Position numbers and translations under genes: made by a program. Shown piece after piece: positions 36,625 through 45,051 of a stretch of 64,000 bases of DNA (position 1 is its first letter; every line of letters begins with the position of its first letter). Where the stretch lies: the NCBI RefSeq assembly GCF_011045115.1, contig NZ_JAAKZG010000008.1, positions 124,001 through 188,000 of the forward strand, read 5' to 3'. The notes beneath the pieces are model-generated. The model searched no databases. It saw nothing but the letters and a program-made list of their open reading frames with translations, and had not been told where the DNA came from. Source of the DNA: Mesorhizobium zhangyense (lineage in GTDB: Bacteria; Pseudomonadota; Alphaproteobacteria; Rhizobiales; Rhizobiaceae).

Positions 36625-37986
36625 ATGGAAAAGATCGACACCAGCTTCTTTGCCAAGGAACGCGAGGCCGAGCTTTCGGTGGTCGGCGAAAGCGTCCAGC
36701 GTGCCGATGCGCGCGGCCATGTCACCGGGCGCACCCAGTTCTATGAGGACGTGACCTTCCCCAACACGCTGCACCTGAAGATGGTGCGCTCCACCCGCCA
36801 TCACGCGCTGATCAAGGGCATCGACACCGAGGCCGCCATGAAGGTGCCGGGCGTCGTGCGCATCCTCACCCACAAGGACGTGCCCAACAACTGGTACACG
36901 ATCCTCAAGCTGATCGGCGTCGGCCCCGATGACGAACCGGTGCTACCGGAAGACCGGGTGCTGTTCATGGGCGAGCAGATCTGCGCCGTGCTGGCCGAGA
37001 CGCCGCAGGCAGCCCTCGAGGCCGCGCGCCGCGTGGTGGTCGATTACGAGGACCTGCCACCCGTCTTCGATGTCGAGGCGGCCATGACCTCCACGCCCTT
37101 CAAGAAGGACGGCACCAACTACTTCGTCTATGAGGGCCACAACTGCCGGCGCATCCGCTTCGGCGATGTCGAAAAAGGCTTTGCCGAGGCCGACCACGTC
37201 ATAGAGCACCGCTACGAATCCTCGCCCATCGAGCACGCGCCGACCGAGACCACCGGCTGCACCGCAAAGCCCGAAGGCAATGGCCGCATCACCATCTATT
37301 CCAACACGCAGGCGCTCTATTTCACGCTGGACAATATGGCGCTCATCCTCGGCGTTCCCTTCAACAAGCTGCGGCTCGTCGGCGGTACGGTCGGCGGCGG
37401 CTTCGGCGGCAAAGTCGATGTCATCGTCGAACCCATTGCAGCCCTGGGCGCCATGCTCACCAACCGGCCGGTGAAATATGCCTACAGCCGTGCCGAGGAG
37501 ATGCAGGTGTCGTCGCCGCGCGCCGCCGAGCGCATCTACATCAAGGACGGCGTCATGAAGGACGGGCGCATAATTGCCCGGAAAATCACGCTCTATGTCG
37601 ATGCCGGCGCCTATTGCCGCCATTCCACCTACGGCACCACCAAGGCCGCCGCCCATATGCCGGGGCCCTATACGATCCCCAATGTCCATGTCGACGCCTA
37701 TTGCGTCTACACCAACCGCACGCCGTCCTCGGCCATGCGCGGCTTTGGCGTGACCATCGGCGATTTCGCGCTGGAATCGCAGATGGACCAGATCGCGCGC
37801 TTCCTCGACATGGACCCGATGGAATTGCGGCTGCTGAACGCCTATCGCGACGGCGACATGAAGGCCCACCGCAAGAAGGTCGATGGCGCTGCCCTGGTCG
37901 AAGTCATCCAGGCCGCCGCCCGCCAGACCGGCAAGCAGCTTGCGCCGCGCTTTGCAAAAATGTCGTCGATGACGAGGGAGGGGTGA
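36625..37986 (+). CDS. Molybdenum hydroxylase molybdopterin subunit, N-terminal half (split large subunit)
   Basis: 453-residue protein covering the aldehyde-oxidase a/b hammerhead domain and the first molybdopterin-binding half. Motifs are RADARGHVTGRTQFYEDV (about 22-39), VGGTVGGGFGGKVDVIVEP (the first Moco loop, about 252-270) and SSAMRGFGVTIGDFALESQ. The AMRGFG loop is xanthine-dehydrogenase-like; CO dehydrogenase would have AYRCSFR. ATG 36625 was chosen because the upstream in-frame extension (to 36514) is translated repeat. It ends one base before the next gene; together they make one normal large subunit of about 789 residues, as in the two-piece nicotinate dehydrogenase. Confidence 0.9.
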   Translation: MEKIDTSFFAKEREAELSVVGESVQRADARGHVTGRTQFYEDVTFPNTLHLKMVRSTRHHALIKGIDTEAAMKVPGVVRILTHKDVPNNWYTILKLIGVGPDDEPVLPEDRVLFMGEQICAVLAETPQAALEAARRVVVDYEDLPPVFDVEAAMTSTPFKKDGTNYFVYEGHNCRRIRFGDVEKGFAEADHVIEHRYESSPIEHAPTETTGCTAKPEGNGRITIYSNTQALYFTLDNMALILGVPFNKLRLVGGTVGGGFGGKVDVIVEPIAALGAMLTNRPVKYAYSRAEEMQVSSPRAAERIYIKDGVMKDGRIIARKITLYVDAGAYCRHSTYGTTKAAAHMPGPYTIPNVHVDAYCVYTNRTPSSAMRGFGVTIGDFALESQMDQIARFLDMDPMELRLLNAYRDGDMKAHRKKVDGAALVEVIQAAARQTGKQLAPRFAKMSSMTREG

Positions 37987-37987
37987 C

Positions 37988-38998
37988 ATGGCGAGGCTGA
38001 AGGGCCGCGGCGTTGCGGCAGTGAACTATCCCACCGGCATGAACCTTGGTGGCGACCCGTCTCAGGCGCTGATCCATGCGACGACCACAGGCAGCTTTGT
38101 CATCACGCTTTCCTCCGTCGATCTCGGGCAGGGCATCAAGACGGTCGGCGCCCAGATTGCCGCCGAAACGCTGGGCGTGCCCTATGAAAGCGTGATGATC
38201 GACACTGCCGACACCGACACCGGGCCGCATTGTATGGGCACGTTTGCCTCGCGCGGCACCCACCGCATCGGCAACGCCATCATGATGGCGGCGAAAGAAG
38301 CGCGCGAAGTGATGATGTGCGTGGCGGCGACCGAGCTGGAAGTCGATGCCGGCGATCTCGTCACCGATGGCAAGGGCCGCATCCATGTCAACGGCGCGCC
38401 AGACAAGGGCATCGCCGTGCTCGATGTCGCGCTCGCCGCCCATTTCAAGCACGGCAAGACCATCTCGGGACGCGGCATGTATCTCAAGCCGAAAAGCGAG
38501 GTCGTGCCCGAAACCGGCGAGATGGACCCGGATTCCTGCCAGGCCCATGCCTGCACCATCGCCGAGGTCGAGGTAGACGACGAGACCGGCGACGTCACCG
38601 TGCTCAAGATGACCAACGCCTATGAGATCGGCCGCGCCATGAACCCGGCGCTTGCCCACCAGCAGATCGTCGGCGGCGCCTGGATGGGCATCAGCCATGC
38701 GCTCTATGAGACGACGGAGCCCTATTATCCGAACCGCGCGCATGGTCCGCTCGACTTCTCCGAATATCTGATGCCGGGCCCGGGCGACATCGCCGAGATG
38801 GATTCGGTCATCATCGAGCGGCCGTCCTCCAACGGCCCTTACGGCGCCAAGGGCATCGGCGAGATGACGGCCAATTCGCCGATTCCCGCCATCGCCAACG
38901 CCATTTTCGACGCCTGCGGCGTGCGCGTCACCTCCATGCCGATCACGCCCGAAAAAATCCTGCGCGGCCTTGATGCGCTGCGCGGCAACCCGAACTGA
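37988..38998 (+). CDS. Molybdenum hydroxylase molybdopterin subunit, C-terminal half (split large subunit)
   Basis: 336-residue protein matching the C-terminal half of XDH-family large subunits. Moco-binding motifs are SVDLGQGIKTVGAQIAAETL (about 40-59) and GTFASRGTHRIGNA. The catalytic-base loop YGAKGIGEMTANSP carries the conserved Glu. A GGGAGGGG ribosome site lies just before ATG 37988, inside the end of the previous gene. The reading frame shifts relative to the first half, so either the subunit is naturally split (as NdhL/NdhM) or an old frameshift has been repaired by a new start. Good motifs on both sides favour the former. Confidence 0.9.
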   Translation: MARLKGRGVAAVNYPTGMNLGGDPSQALIHATTTGSFVITLSSVDLGQGIKTVGAQIAAETLGVPYESVMIDTADTDTGPHCMGTFASRGTHRIGNAIMMAAKEAREVMMCVAATELEVDAGDLVTDGKGRIHVNGAPDKGIAVLDVALAAHFKHGKTISGRGMYLKPKSEVVPETGEMDPDSCQAHACTIAEVEVDDETGDVTVLKMTNAYEIGRAMNPALAHQQIVGGAWMGISHALYETTEPYYPNRAHGPLDFSEYLMPGPGDIAEMDSVIIERPSSNGPYGAKGIGEMTANSPIPAIANAIFDACGVRVTSMPITPEKILRGLDALRGNPN

Positions 38999-39016
38999 AA
39001 TCGAAAGGACGATGGA

Positions 39017-39325
39017 ATGATCAAAGTCATGGCCCTGATGAAGCGCAAGGACGGCATGAGCTTCGACGACTTCCGCAAATGGATTCTGGAAGACCACGTA
39101 GCCTTCGCCCGCAACCTGCCGGGCATGCGCAAATACACCTCCAATGTGCTGCGCGCCGAGAATGCCGAAGCGCCTTTCGACGGCGTGTCGGAGATGTATT
39201 TCGACAGCGAGCAGGCCATGGCCGATGCCTTCGCCACCGAAGCCGGCAAGGCTGCGGGCGGGGATGCTGCCGCGCATTGTTCCAACCGGTTTCGGATGGT
39301 GTGCGACGAGAAATTGCAGTTTTGA
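39017..39325 (+). CDS. EthD-domain protein
   Basis: 102-residue dimeric alpha/beta-barrel protein of the EthD family: MIKVMALMKRKDGMSFDDFR, DHVAFARNLPGMRKY and the late FDGVSEMYFDSEQAM are typical. EthD-like proteins accompany oxidative degradation pathways (for example of ethers and aromatics), sometimes as small lyases or decarboxylases. It follows the hydroxylase large-subunit gene by 18 bases with an AAGGACG ribosome site, so it is in the same operon. Function in this pathway is unknown. Confidence 0.85.
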   Translation: MIKVMALMKRKDGMSFDDFRKWILEDHVAFARNLPGMRKYTSNVLRAENAEAPFDGVSEMYFDSEQAMADAFATEAGKAAGGDAAAHCSNRFRMVCDEKLQF

Positions 39326-39411
39326 GGCGAAAAGCTGGCGCAGAGCATCAGTGCGAGATCGTTTCTATGGACGGTAGCTTCCCTTATGATTTCTTGCTAA
39401 AGCCGAGGCAT

Positions 39412-39486
39412 GGTGCAGGGGCGAGATGGGAACGCTGCGGTCTGCAAAACCGCCATGAGCCGGTTCGACTCCGGCCTGTACCTCCA
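39412..39486 (+). tRNA. tRNA-Cys (GCA), D-arm atypical
   Basis: A 75-base cloverleaf. The acceptor stem is GGTGCAG/CTGTACC (seven pairs with one G-T), the anticodon arm is GCGGT-CTGCAAA-ACCGC with anticodon GCA at 39444-39446, and the T-arm is GCCGG-TTCGACT-CCGGC. The discriminator is T, as in tRNA-Cys, with encoded CCA at 39484-39486. The D-arm is odd: only three pairs (GCG/CGC), G instead of the invariant T at position 8, and G instead of A at position 14. It may be a divergent functional gene or a decaying extra copy. Confidence 0.65.
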
Positions 39487-39539
39487 ACTTACCTGATCTA
39501 TTACAAGGTGGTTTCGGGCGTAAGATCGGGTGCATTTCC

Positions 39540-40394
39540 ATGCCCGCACCACTAACCCAGGACCAACTCGACGCCTCCCTAGCCGCCGCCGGCTATCTTG
39601 CCGACGAAACGCTGGTCACCGCCCTCTATCTCGCGCTCGAGCTCGGCAAGCCGCTGTTGCTCGAGGGCGTGCCCGGCGTCGGCAAGACCGAGGTCGCCAA
39701 CACGCTGGCGAAAATCCTCGATCGGCAATGCGTGCGCCTGCAATGCTATGAAGGCATCGATGCCTCGCGGGCGCTCTACGACTGGGACCACGCCCGCCAA
39801 CTGTTGGCGGTGCGGGTGGCCGAGCGCGGCGGCAAGGTCCAGACCGCCGACCTCTACGCCCCGGAATTCCTCATCGAAATGCCGCTGCTGAAAGCACTGC
39901 GCAACGCCGGCACGACGGTGCTCCTGATAGACGAGATCGACCGCGCCGACGATGCCTTCGAGGCGTTCCTGCTCGAATTCCTGTCCGACTTCCAGATTTC
40001 CATCCCCGAGATCGGCACGGTCAAGGCCGAGCAGCCCGTCGTCACCATCCTGACCTCCAACCGCACCCGCGAATTGCACGACGCGCTGCGCCGTCGCTGC
40101 CTCTATCACTGGATCGACTATCCCGACCGTGCCCGCGAGCGCGCCATCATCGAGCGCCATGCGCCCGGCATTGCGTCGGAAGCGGCCGAGCGGCTGGTCG
40201 AGGCCGTCGCCGCCATCCGCCGCCTGCCGCTGATCAAGCGGCCCGGCATTGCCGAAAGCATAGATTGGGCGCGCGCGGCGGAAGTGCTGCACCGCGATGG
40301 CACGCCATGGCCCGATGCGCTGAAACGGTCGCTCGGCCTGCTGGTCAAGGACCAGGAAGACTTTGGCGTCATCGAGCGTGCGGGCGTGATATGA
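39540..40394 (+). CDS. MoxR/CoxD-type AAA ATPase
   Basis: 284-residue AAA+ ATPase of the MoxR/CoxD group. Walker A is GVPGVGKTE (about 41-49), Walker B is VLLIDEIDRADDAFEAFLLE, and sensor 1 lies in VVTILTSNRTRELHDALRRR. It overlaps the VWA gene by four bases, and this CoxD-CoxE pairing next to a molybdenum hydroxylase is known to mature the active-site sulfurated molybdenum. It is separated from the hydroxylase genes only by the EthD gene and a tRNA, so it probably serves that enzyme. Confidence 0.9.
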   Translation: MPAPLTQDQLDASLAAAGYLADETLVTALYLALELGKPLLLEGVPGVGKTEVANTLAKILDRQCVRLQCYEGIDASRALYDWDHARQLLAVRVAERGGKVQTADLYAPEFLIEMPLLKALRNAGTTVLLIDEIDRADDAFEAFLLEFLSDFQISIPEIGTVKAEQPVVTILTSNRTRELHDALRRRCLYHWIDYPDRARERAIIERHAPGIASEAAERLVEAVAAIRRLPLIKRPGIAESIDWARAAEVLHRDGTPWPDALKRSLGLLVKDQEDFGVIERAGVI

Positions 40395-41566
40395 GCGCGA
40401 CCGCACAAAGCCTTCCGGCAGCGCTCGGCGCCGACCTGCTCGCCGGCTTTCCCGCAGCACTACGTGAGGCCGGCCTGCCGATCGATCCAGGCCGCGCGAT
40501 GAATTTTCTTCACGCCGTGCGCGTGTCGCGGCTTTCCGGCATCGGCGATCTAGCGCGCGCCGGTCGCGTCACGCTCACCGCCTCTCCGGAAGAATTCCCG
40601 CTCTATGATTCCGTTTTCGAGGCGTGGTTTGGTGCGGCCTCTATCGCCGGCGTGGTCAAGTCGCCGGACGAGCAGGAAAGCCCGCGCAGCGACCGTCCGC
40701 AGGGCAGCGACCAGCTTCTCGATCTGCTCGATGGCGATGCCGCAGGGCAAGCGGCTGCCGATGATCATGTGCGCAACCGCAAGAACTTCGCCAGCGCTGG
40801 TGAAGATGACCGCGATACGCTCGCCCGCATGCGGCGCCGCCTCGACCGCCTGCCGGCAACGCGCAGCCGAAGCTGGCGGCCGGCCCTCGCAGGTCATCGC
40901 ATCGACCTTGCGGGCACCATTCGCGCGGCGCGAAAAACCTTCGGCGAGACGCTGCGCATCCTGCGGCAGGCCCGCCCCGAACGCCCACGCCGGCTGCTGC
41001 TCCTCATCGATGTTTCCGGCTCGATGAAGGCGCAGTCGGAACCCTATCTGCGCTTCGCCCATCTCCTGACGCGGCAGCGGCCCAAGGTCGAGACCTTCTG
41101 CTTCGGCACGCGGCTGTCGCGGGTGACAAAGGTGCTGAAGCACCGCAACGAGGAGCAGGCGCTGGCCGGCCTCGCCGACATCGTCTTCGACTTCGACGGC
41201 GGCACCTTGATCGGCCGGTCGCTGGAGGATTTTCTTTCCGTCTCTCGCCATACTGCCCTCGTGCGCGGCGCGGTCGTCATCGTCTTTTCCGATGGGCTGG
41301 AGCGCGGCGATCAGGCGGCGATGGTCCATGCCGTCGAGCGTCTGTCCCGCCTCGGCCACCGGCTCGTCTGGGTCACGCCGCTGGCCGCCGATCCACGCTA
41401 TCGCCCCGTCACGCGCGCCATGGCCGGCATTCTGCCCAGCCTCGATCTCGTCGCCGATGGCGGCAGTCTTGTCGCGCTGGAAAGGCTGGTCGGCGATCTC
41501 GCCGGGCTGGAACAGCGTCCGCGCCGGCAGGCGGCAAGACGCTTTTCGACAGAGGTTCCTTCATGA
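40391..41566 (+). CDS. VWA-domain protein, CoxE-like
   Basis: 391-residue protein with a C-terminal von Willebrand A domain. The MIDAS motif is DVSGSMKAQS (DxSxS, about 200-209), followed by FCFGTRLSRVTKVLKHR and VIVFSDGLERGD. The N-terminal 180 residues are the CoxE-type helical region. The start is ATG 40391 overlapping the AAA gene stop (ATGA); a longer frame from 40265 is only the overlap with that gene. It partners the AAA ATPase in molybdenum-cofactor maturation and overlaps the amidohydrolase gene by four bases. Confidence 0.9.
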   Translation: MSATAQSLPAALGADLLAGFPAALREAGLPIDPGRAMNFLHAVRVSRLSGIGDLARAGRVTLTASPEEFPLYDSVFEAWFGAASIAGVVKSPDEQESPRSDRPQGSDQLLDLLDGDAAGQAAADDHVRNRKNFASAGEDDRDTLARMRRRLDRLPATRSRSWRPALAGHRIDLAGTIRAARKTFGETLRILRQARPERPRRLLLLIDVSGSMKAQSEPYLRFAHLLTRQRPKVETFCFGTRLSRVTKVLKHRNEEQALAGLADIVFDFDGGTLIGRSLEDFLSVSRHTALVRGAVVIVFSDGLERGDQAAMVHAVERLSRLGHRLVWVTPLAADPRYRPVTRAMAGILPSLDLVADGGSLVALERLVGDLAGLEQRPRRQAARRFSTEVPS

Positions 41567-42450
41567 TCAAGATTATCGATGGCCATCACCACATCTGGCG
41601 GCAGGCCGATCTGCCGTGGCTACAGGGGCCGATGGTGCCGCGCATTTTCGGGCCTTACGAATCCATTCGCCGCGACTATCCGATCGAAGAATTCCTGGCC
41701 GACATCAAAAGCTCGAACGTCGAAAAATCCGTCTATATCCAGACCAATTGGGCCAAGACCGGTGCGGTCGACGAGGTCGCCTGGGTGCAGAGCGTGGCCG
41801 ACGCGCATGGCTGGCCGCACGGCATCGTCGGCTATGCCGACCTGCTCGACGACAATGCCGGCGAGACCTTGAAGCGCCAGGCGAAATTCCCGCTGATGCG
41901 CGGCATCCGCATGCAGCTTCACTGGCACAAAAACGAGATTTACCGCTTTGCCGCCGATCCGGATCTGGCGAGCGATGCGCGACTGAGGAAGAACATCCGC
42001 CTGCTGGCCGAACACGGCTTGTCCTTCGACCTCCAGGTCTTTGCGTCGCAGATGAAGGGTGCGGCGAAACTCGCCAAGGACAACCCCGACATCACCTTCG
42101 TGCTGCAGCATGCCGGCATGCTCGAAAACCTGTCGCCGGCCGGGCGAAAATCATGGCGTGAGGGCATGAAGCGGCTGGCCGATCAGGAAAACGTGGTCAG
42201 CAAACTTTCCGGCCTCGGCACTTTCATCCACAGCAACGACGCCGAGCATATTCGCGATGTGGTGACCGAGACCATCGCCCGGTTCGGGCCTGCGCGCTGC
42301 CTGTTCGGCTCCAACTTCCCGATCGAGAAATTATGGACGAGCTACGCCGATCTCGTTGCGGCCTATCGCACGGCGCTGTCGTCCTTCCCGGAGAAGGTGC
42401 AGAAGGCCGTGCTGCATGATACGGCTAAGCGGGTTTATCAGCTGGGGTGA
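41563..42450 (+). CDS. Amidohydrolase_2-family hydrolase (PDC lactonase/fuconolactonase-like)
   Basis: 295-residue TIM-barrel hydrolase of the amidohydrolase-2 family. The metal-site start is IIDGHHHIWR (about 4-13). Further family landmarks are MRGIRMQLHWH, FVLQHAGM and CLFGSNFPIEKLW near the C-terminus. Relatives hydrolyse lactones such as 2-pyrone-4,6-dicarboxylate or decarboxylate aromatic acids. It is coupled to the CoxE-like gene and is the last gene of the cassette, so ring or lactone opening after hydroxylation is a fair guess, not established. Confidence 0.86.
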   Translation: MIKIIDGHHHIWRQADLPWLQGPMVPRIFGPYESIRRDYPIEEFLADIKSSNVEKSVYIQTNWAKTGAVDEVAWVQSVADAHGWPHGIVGYADLLDDNAGETLKRQAKFPLMRGIRMQLHWHKNEIYRFAADPDLASDARLRKNIRLLAEHGLSFDLQVFASQMKGAAKLAKDNPDITFVLQHAGMLENLSPAGRKSWREGMKRLADQENVVSKLSGLGTFIHSNDAEHIRDVVTETIARFGPARCLFGSNFPIEKLWTSYADLVAAYRTALSSFPEKVQKAVLHDTAKRVYQLG

Positions 42451-42485
42451 CTGGCTAGTCGCATCGCAATCTCCCGCGTAGCGCC

Positions 42486-42637
42486 GCCCCTCACCCTTAC
42501 CCTCTCCCCGTAAGGACGGGGGAGAGGGAGGCGTCAGCGTTGGAGCTTCCACCTTCTCCCCGTCACTATACGGGGGTCCGAAGGACGGGCGAGACCCGTG
42601 GCTCGCCCCGGTCGGTGCCGGCAGGCGGATGAGGGGC
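42486..42637. repeat. Intergenic palindromic repeat, family A, copy 4
   Basis: The left arm GCCCCTCACCCTTACCCTCT (from 42486) contains a nested CCCCGT..ACGGGG hairpin. The right end GGCGGATGAGGGGC (to 42637) belongs to a diverged or mixed arm. It lies between the convergent amidohydrolase and phnE genes; the interval 42451-42668 has nothing else recognisable. Confidence 0.8.
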
Positions 42638-42668
42638 AGCGTAGACTTGCGAACCATCGAAATGCCGC

Positions 42669-44009
42669 TCAATGCCCCGCATTCCCGCCGTCCATCAGCC
42701 TTCTTCGCAGCGCATTGGAAATATTGTCGAAGATGAACACCACGATCAGGATCAAGAGCACCATATAGGCGACGTTGGCCCAGTTCGAATTGGTGCGCAT
42801 CGCTTCCCATAGCTTCAGGCCGATGCCGCCGGCGCCGACGGCACCGATAATGGTCGCCGAGCGGGTGTTGGATTCCCAGAAATACAACGCCTGGCTGAGG
42901 AACACCGGCAGCACCTGTGGCACCACGCCGAAGCGCTGCACCACCACCGGCGAAGCGCCCACCGAGCGCACGCCCTCGCGCTGCTTGTCGTCGACATTCT
43001 CCAGTGTCTCGGAATAGACCTTCCCGAGCGTGCCGGTGTCGGTGAAGAAGATCGCTGAAATGCCGGCGAGCGGTCCCGGTCCGAAGGCGCGGGTGAAGAA
43101 CAGTGCCCAGATCAGCATGTCGACTGAGCGCAGGAAGTCGAAGAAGCGCTTGGTCAGCTGGTTGGCGAAGAAGTTGGGCGTGATGTTGCGCGCCGCCATG
43201 AAGGCAAGCGGAAGCGCAACAAGAGATGCAAACAGCGTGCCGACGAATGCCATCACGATGGTCTGAAGCAGCTTGGTCCAGACGTCGCCATGCTGCCACT
43301 GCGAATTGTTCCAGATGTTGTCGAAGGCAAGCGACGCATTCGACATTTCCGGCTTGATGCGCTCGCCCGACGTGATGAGCCCCGCAACTTCGGAGAACGA
43401 TTTGCCCCAGAAGGGCGAGTTCGGGTCGAAAACAAAGTTCGGCCAACCCATGAAGCGGCGGCTGATCGACACCCGCTCCGGCGAGATGCGCGCTTCGCCG
43501 GCAAAGCCGAAATCGACCTTCACCTCATCTTCGCGTAATGTCGCCCAGCCGGGCATCGGGCCTTGCGGCTTGGCGCCGTCCGGCTCCAGAACCATGGTCA
43601 GCGTCTCGCCACGGTGGTCGACGGTAACGCGTTTGCTGTCCGCGCTGACGCTGCCGCTGGAGCCGAAATCCACGGTCACCCTGCCGCCGGCCTGGTTCAC
43701 CCACTCCGGGCTCGGATTGTTGCCCAGCGGCGAATAGCGCGGATAGGTGATCTTTGCCTCGGTGCCGGTGAATCGGATCGTCGGCCGCAGGTCGTAGGAA
43801 TACCATTGCCGCGCATAGAGATTGGCGCGCTCCCACTGGCCGCCGCCTATCACCGCGCCAATGGAGAAGAACCACCAGCAATAGACGACATAGAGCAGGC
43901 ACCCCAGCGCCACCAACAGCGGCGTGTAGCGCTTAAGCAGCGAGCGTCGGAACACGTCCGGATGACGGTTTTCGATCTCGGCGAGTTGTGTTGCAGAAAG
44001 ACTTGTCAT
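42669..44009 (-). CDS. phnE: Phosphonate ABC transporter permease PhnE with large periplasmic insertion
   Basis: 446-residue permease, much longer than E. coli PhnE (about 260-280). After TM1 (about 30-55) comes a roughly 160-residue polar, strand-rich insertion (about 60-225, with RVTVDFGSSGSVSADSKRV), then the ordinary five-helix permease core (from WTKLLQTIVMAFVGTLFASL). The coupling loop is DKQREGVRSVGASPVVVQRF. ATG 44009 is two bases after the stop of the other permease gene. It pairs with the 320-residue PhnE to form a heterodimeric channel. Confidence 0.92.
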   Translation of the reverse strand: MTSLSATQLAEIENRHPDVFRRSLLKRYTPLLVALGCLLYVVYCWWFFSIGAVIGGGQWERANLYARQWYSYDLRPTIRFTGTEAKITYPRYSPLGNNPSPEWVNQAGGRVTVDFGSSGSVSADSKRVTVDHRGETLTMVLEPDGAKPQGPMPGWATLREDEVKVDFGFAGEARISPERVSISRRFMGWPNFVFDPNSPFWGKSFSEVAGLITSGERIKPEMSNASLAFDNIWNNSQWQHGDVWTKLLQTIVMAFVGTLFASLVALPLAFMAARNITPNFFANQLTKRFFDFLRSVDMLIWALFFTRAFGPGPLAGISAIFFTDTGTLGKVYSETLENVDDKQREGVRSVGASPVVVQRFGVVPQVLPVFLSQALYFWESNTRSATIIGAVGAGGIGLKLWEAMRTNSNWANVAYMVLLILIVVFIFDNISNALRRRLMDGGNAGH

Positions 44010-44011
44010 GA

Positions 44012-44974
44012 TCAGCGTCCGAAATCGAAGGATTGCGCGCCGACAAGCCGGCGGCGCAGCCATGCCGAGAACTGGTCCACTGCAACGACGGTGGTGAACA
44101 GCAGCAGGATGATTGCCAGCGTCTTGGCCTCATGGCCGCGCCCGATCGAAAGCCGCAATTCCTCGCCGATGCCGCCGCCGCCGACCGCGCCGATGATGGT
44201 CGAGGCGCGTACATTGATCTCGAGGCGCAGCAGCGCATAAGACATGAAGTTCGGCATCACCTGCGGCACGATGGCGAAGCCGACGCGCTCGAACCAGTTG
44301 GCGCCGACGGCGCGCAGGCCCTCTTCGGCCTTCATGTCGGCATTCTCGACCACCTCGTAGAACAGCTTGCCGAGCGCGCCGATCGTGTGGATGCCGACCG
44401 CGAAGATCGCCGGGATCGCGCCCAGCGACAGCACGGCGGCGAAGAAGCCGGCGATGACGATTTCCGGGAAGGCGCGCAGCACTTCCATGTAGCGGCGCAC
44501 GAGGAAGCGCAGCATCCGGCTGGCAACGAGGTTCTTGGCGGCGAGGAAGCAGAGCATGAAGCCGAAGACGAAGCCGATCAGCGTGGAAAGGGCTGCGATG
44601 TTCAGCGTTTCCAGCATCTTGTAGAAATACTCCGGCACATAGAGGCTGGAGCCGAACAGATAGACGCGGCCTTCCGGATAATCATATTTCAGGCTGCCGT
44701 CGAAATAGGGCGAGGGCAGGTCGAACAGCGCGCGCCACACTTCCCAGCCGTCGCGGGGCAGCATGTCACCGGCGAAATCGAAGAAATGCGGCAGCCGGTC
44801 GAAGAATTTGCCGGCATTGGATTCATTGGCAAACCAAAGCGAGCTTCCAAGCGCCACTGCCAGCGCGCCGATTATCAGGATGGAATAGAGACGCCGCCGC
44901 GAGGCCAGCTCGCGCCAATGCCGCTCTATGGCTAATCCCTCGGCGGAAAGGCCGGTATGGACAGTCTGGCTCAT
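44012..44974 (-). CDS. phnE: Phosphonate ABC transporter permease PhnE (short paralogue)
   Basis: 320-residue permease of the phosphonate family. An N-terminal helix (about 30-52) is followed by a short periplasmic stretch and a membrane core with LIGFVFGFMLCFLAAKN. The coupling loop reads MKAEEGLRAVGANWFERVGF, closely parallel to that of the neighbouring PhnE. ATG 44974 is used; an upstream in-frame TTG (44986) adds four residues. A terminator-like hairpin lies upstream, between phnD and this gene, so expression may be lower than that of phnD. Confidence 0.92.
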   Translation of the reverse strand: MSQTVHTGLSAEGLAIERHWRELASRRRLYSILIIGALAVALGSSLWFANESNAGKFFDRLPHFFDFAGDMLPRDGWEVWRALFDLPSPYFDGSLKYDYPEGRVYLFGSSLYVPEYFYKMLETLNIAALSTLIGFVFGFMLCFLAAKNLVASRMLRFLVRRYMEVLRAFPEIVIAGFFAAVLSLGAIPAIFAVGIHTIGALGKLFYEVVENADMKAEEGLRAVGANWFERVGFAIVPQVMPNFMSYALLRLEINVRASTIIGAVGGGGIGEELRLSIGRGHEAKTLAIILLLFTTVVAVDQFSAWLRRRLVGAQSFDFGR

Positions 44975-45001
44975 GCCGCTTTCCAACTCACATCAGATTG
45001 C

Positions 45002-45034
45002 AAAAACGGCCGGGCATTTTTTATTGCCCGGCCG
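45002..45034 (-). terminator. Intra-operon attenuator between phnD and phnE
   Basis: On the minus strand CGGCCGGGCA (45034-45025) pairs perfectly with TGCCCGGCCG (45016-45007) around an eight-base loop and is followed by TTTTT. This is an intrinsic terminator by structure. As phnE follows 28 bases later without a new promoter seen, it probably acts as a partial terminator, giving more binding protein than permease. Confidence 0.75.
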
Positions 45035-45051
45035 CCTTATAGGAAGGGTTC

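Noticed and set aside
35008-41566. Carbon monoxide dehydrogenase (coxMSLDE) interpretation
   Set aside because: The large subunit has an AMRGFG loop rather than the AYRCSFR (form I) or AYRGAGR (form II) motif and is split in two, so a different substrate is more likely.
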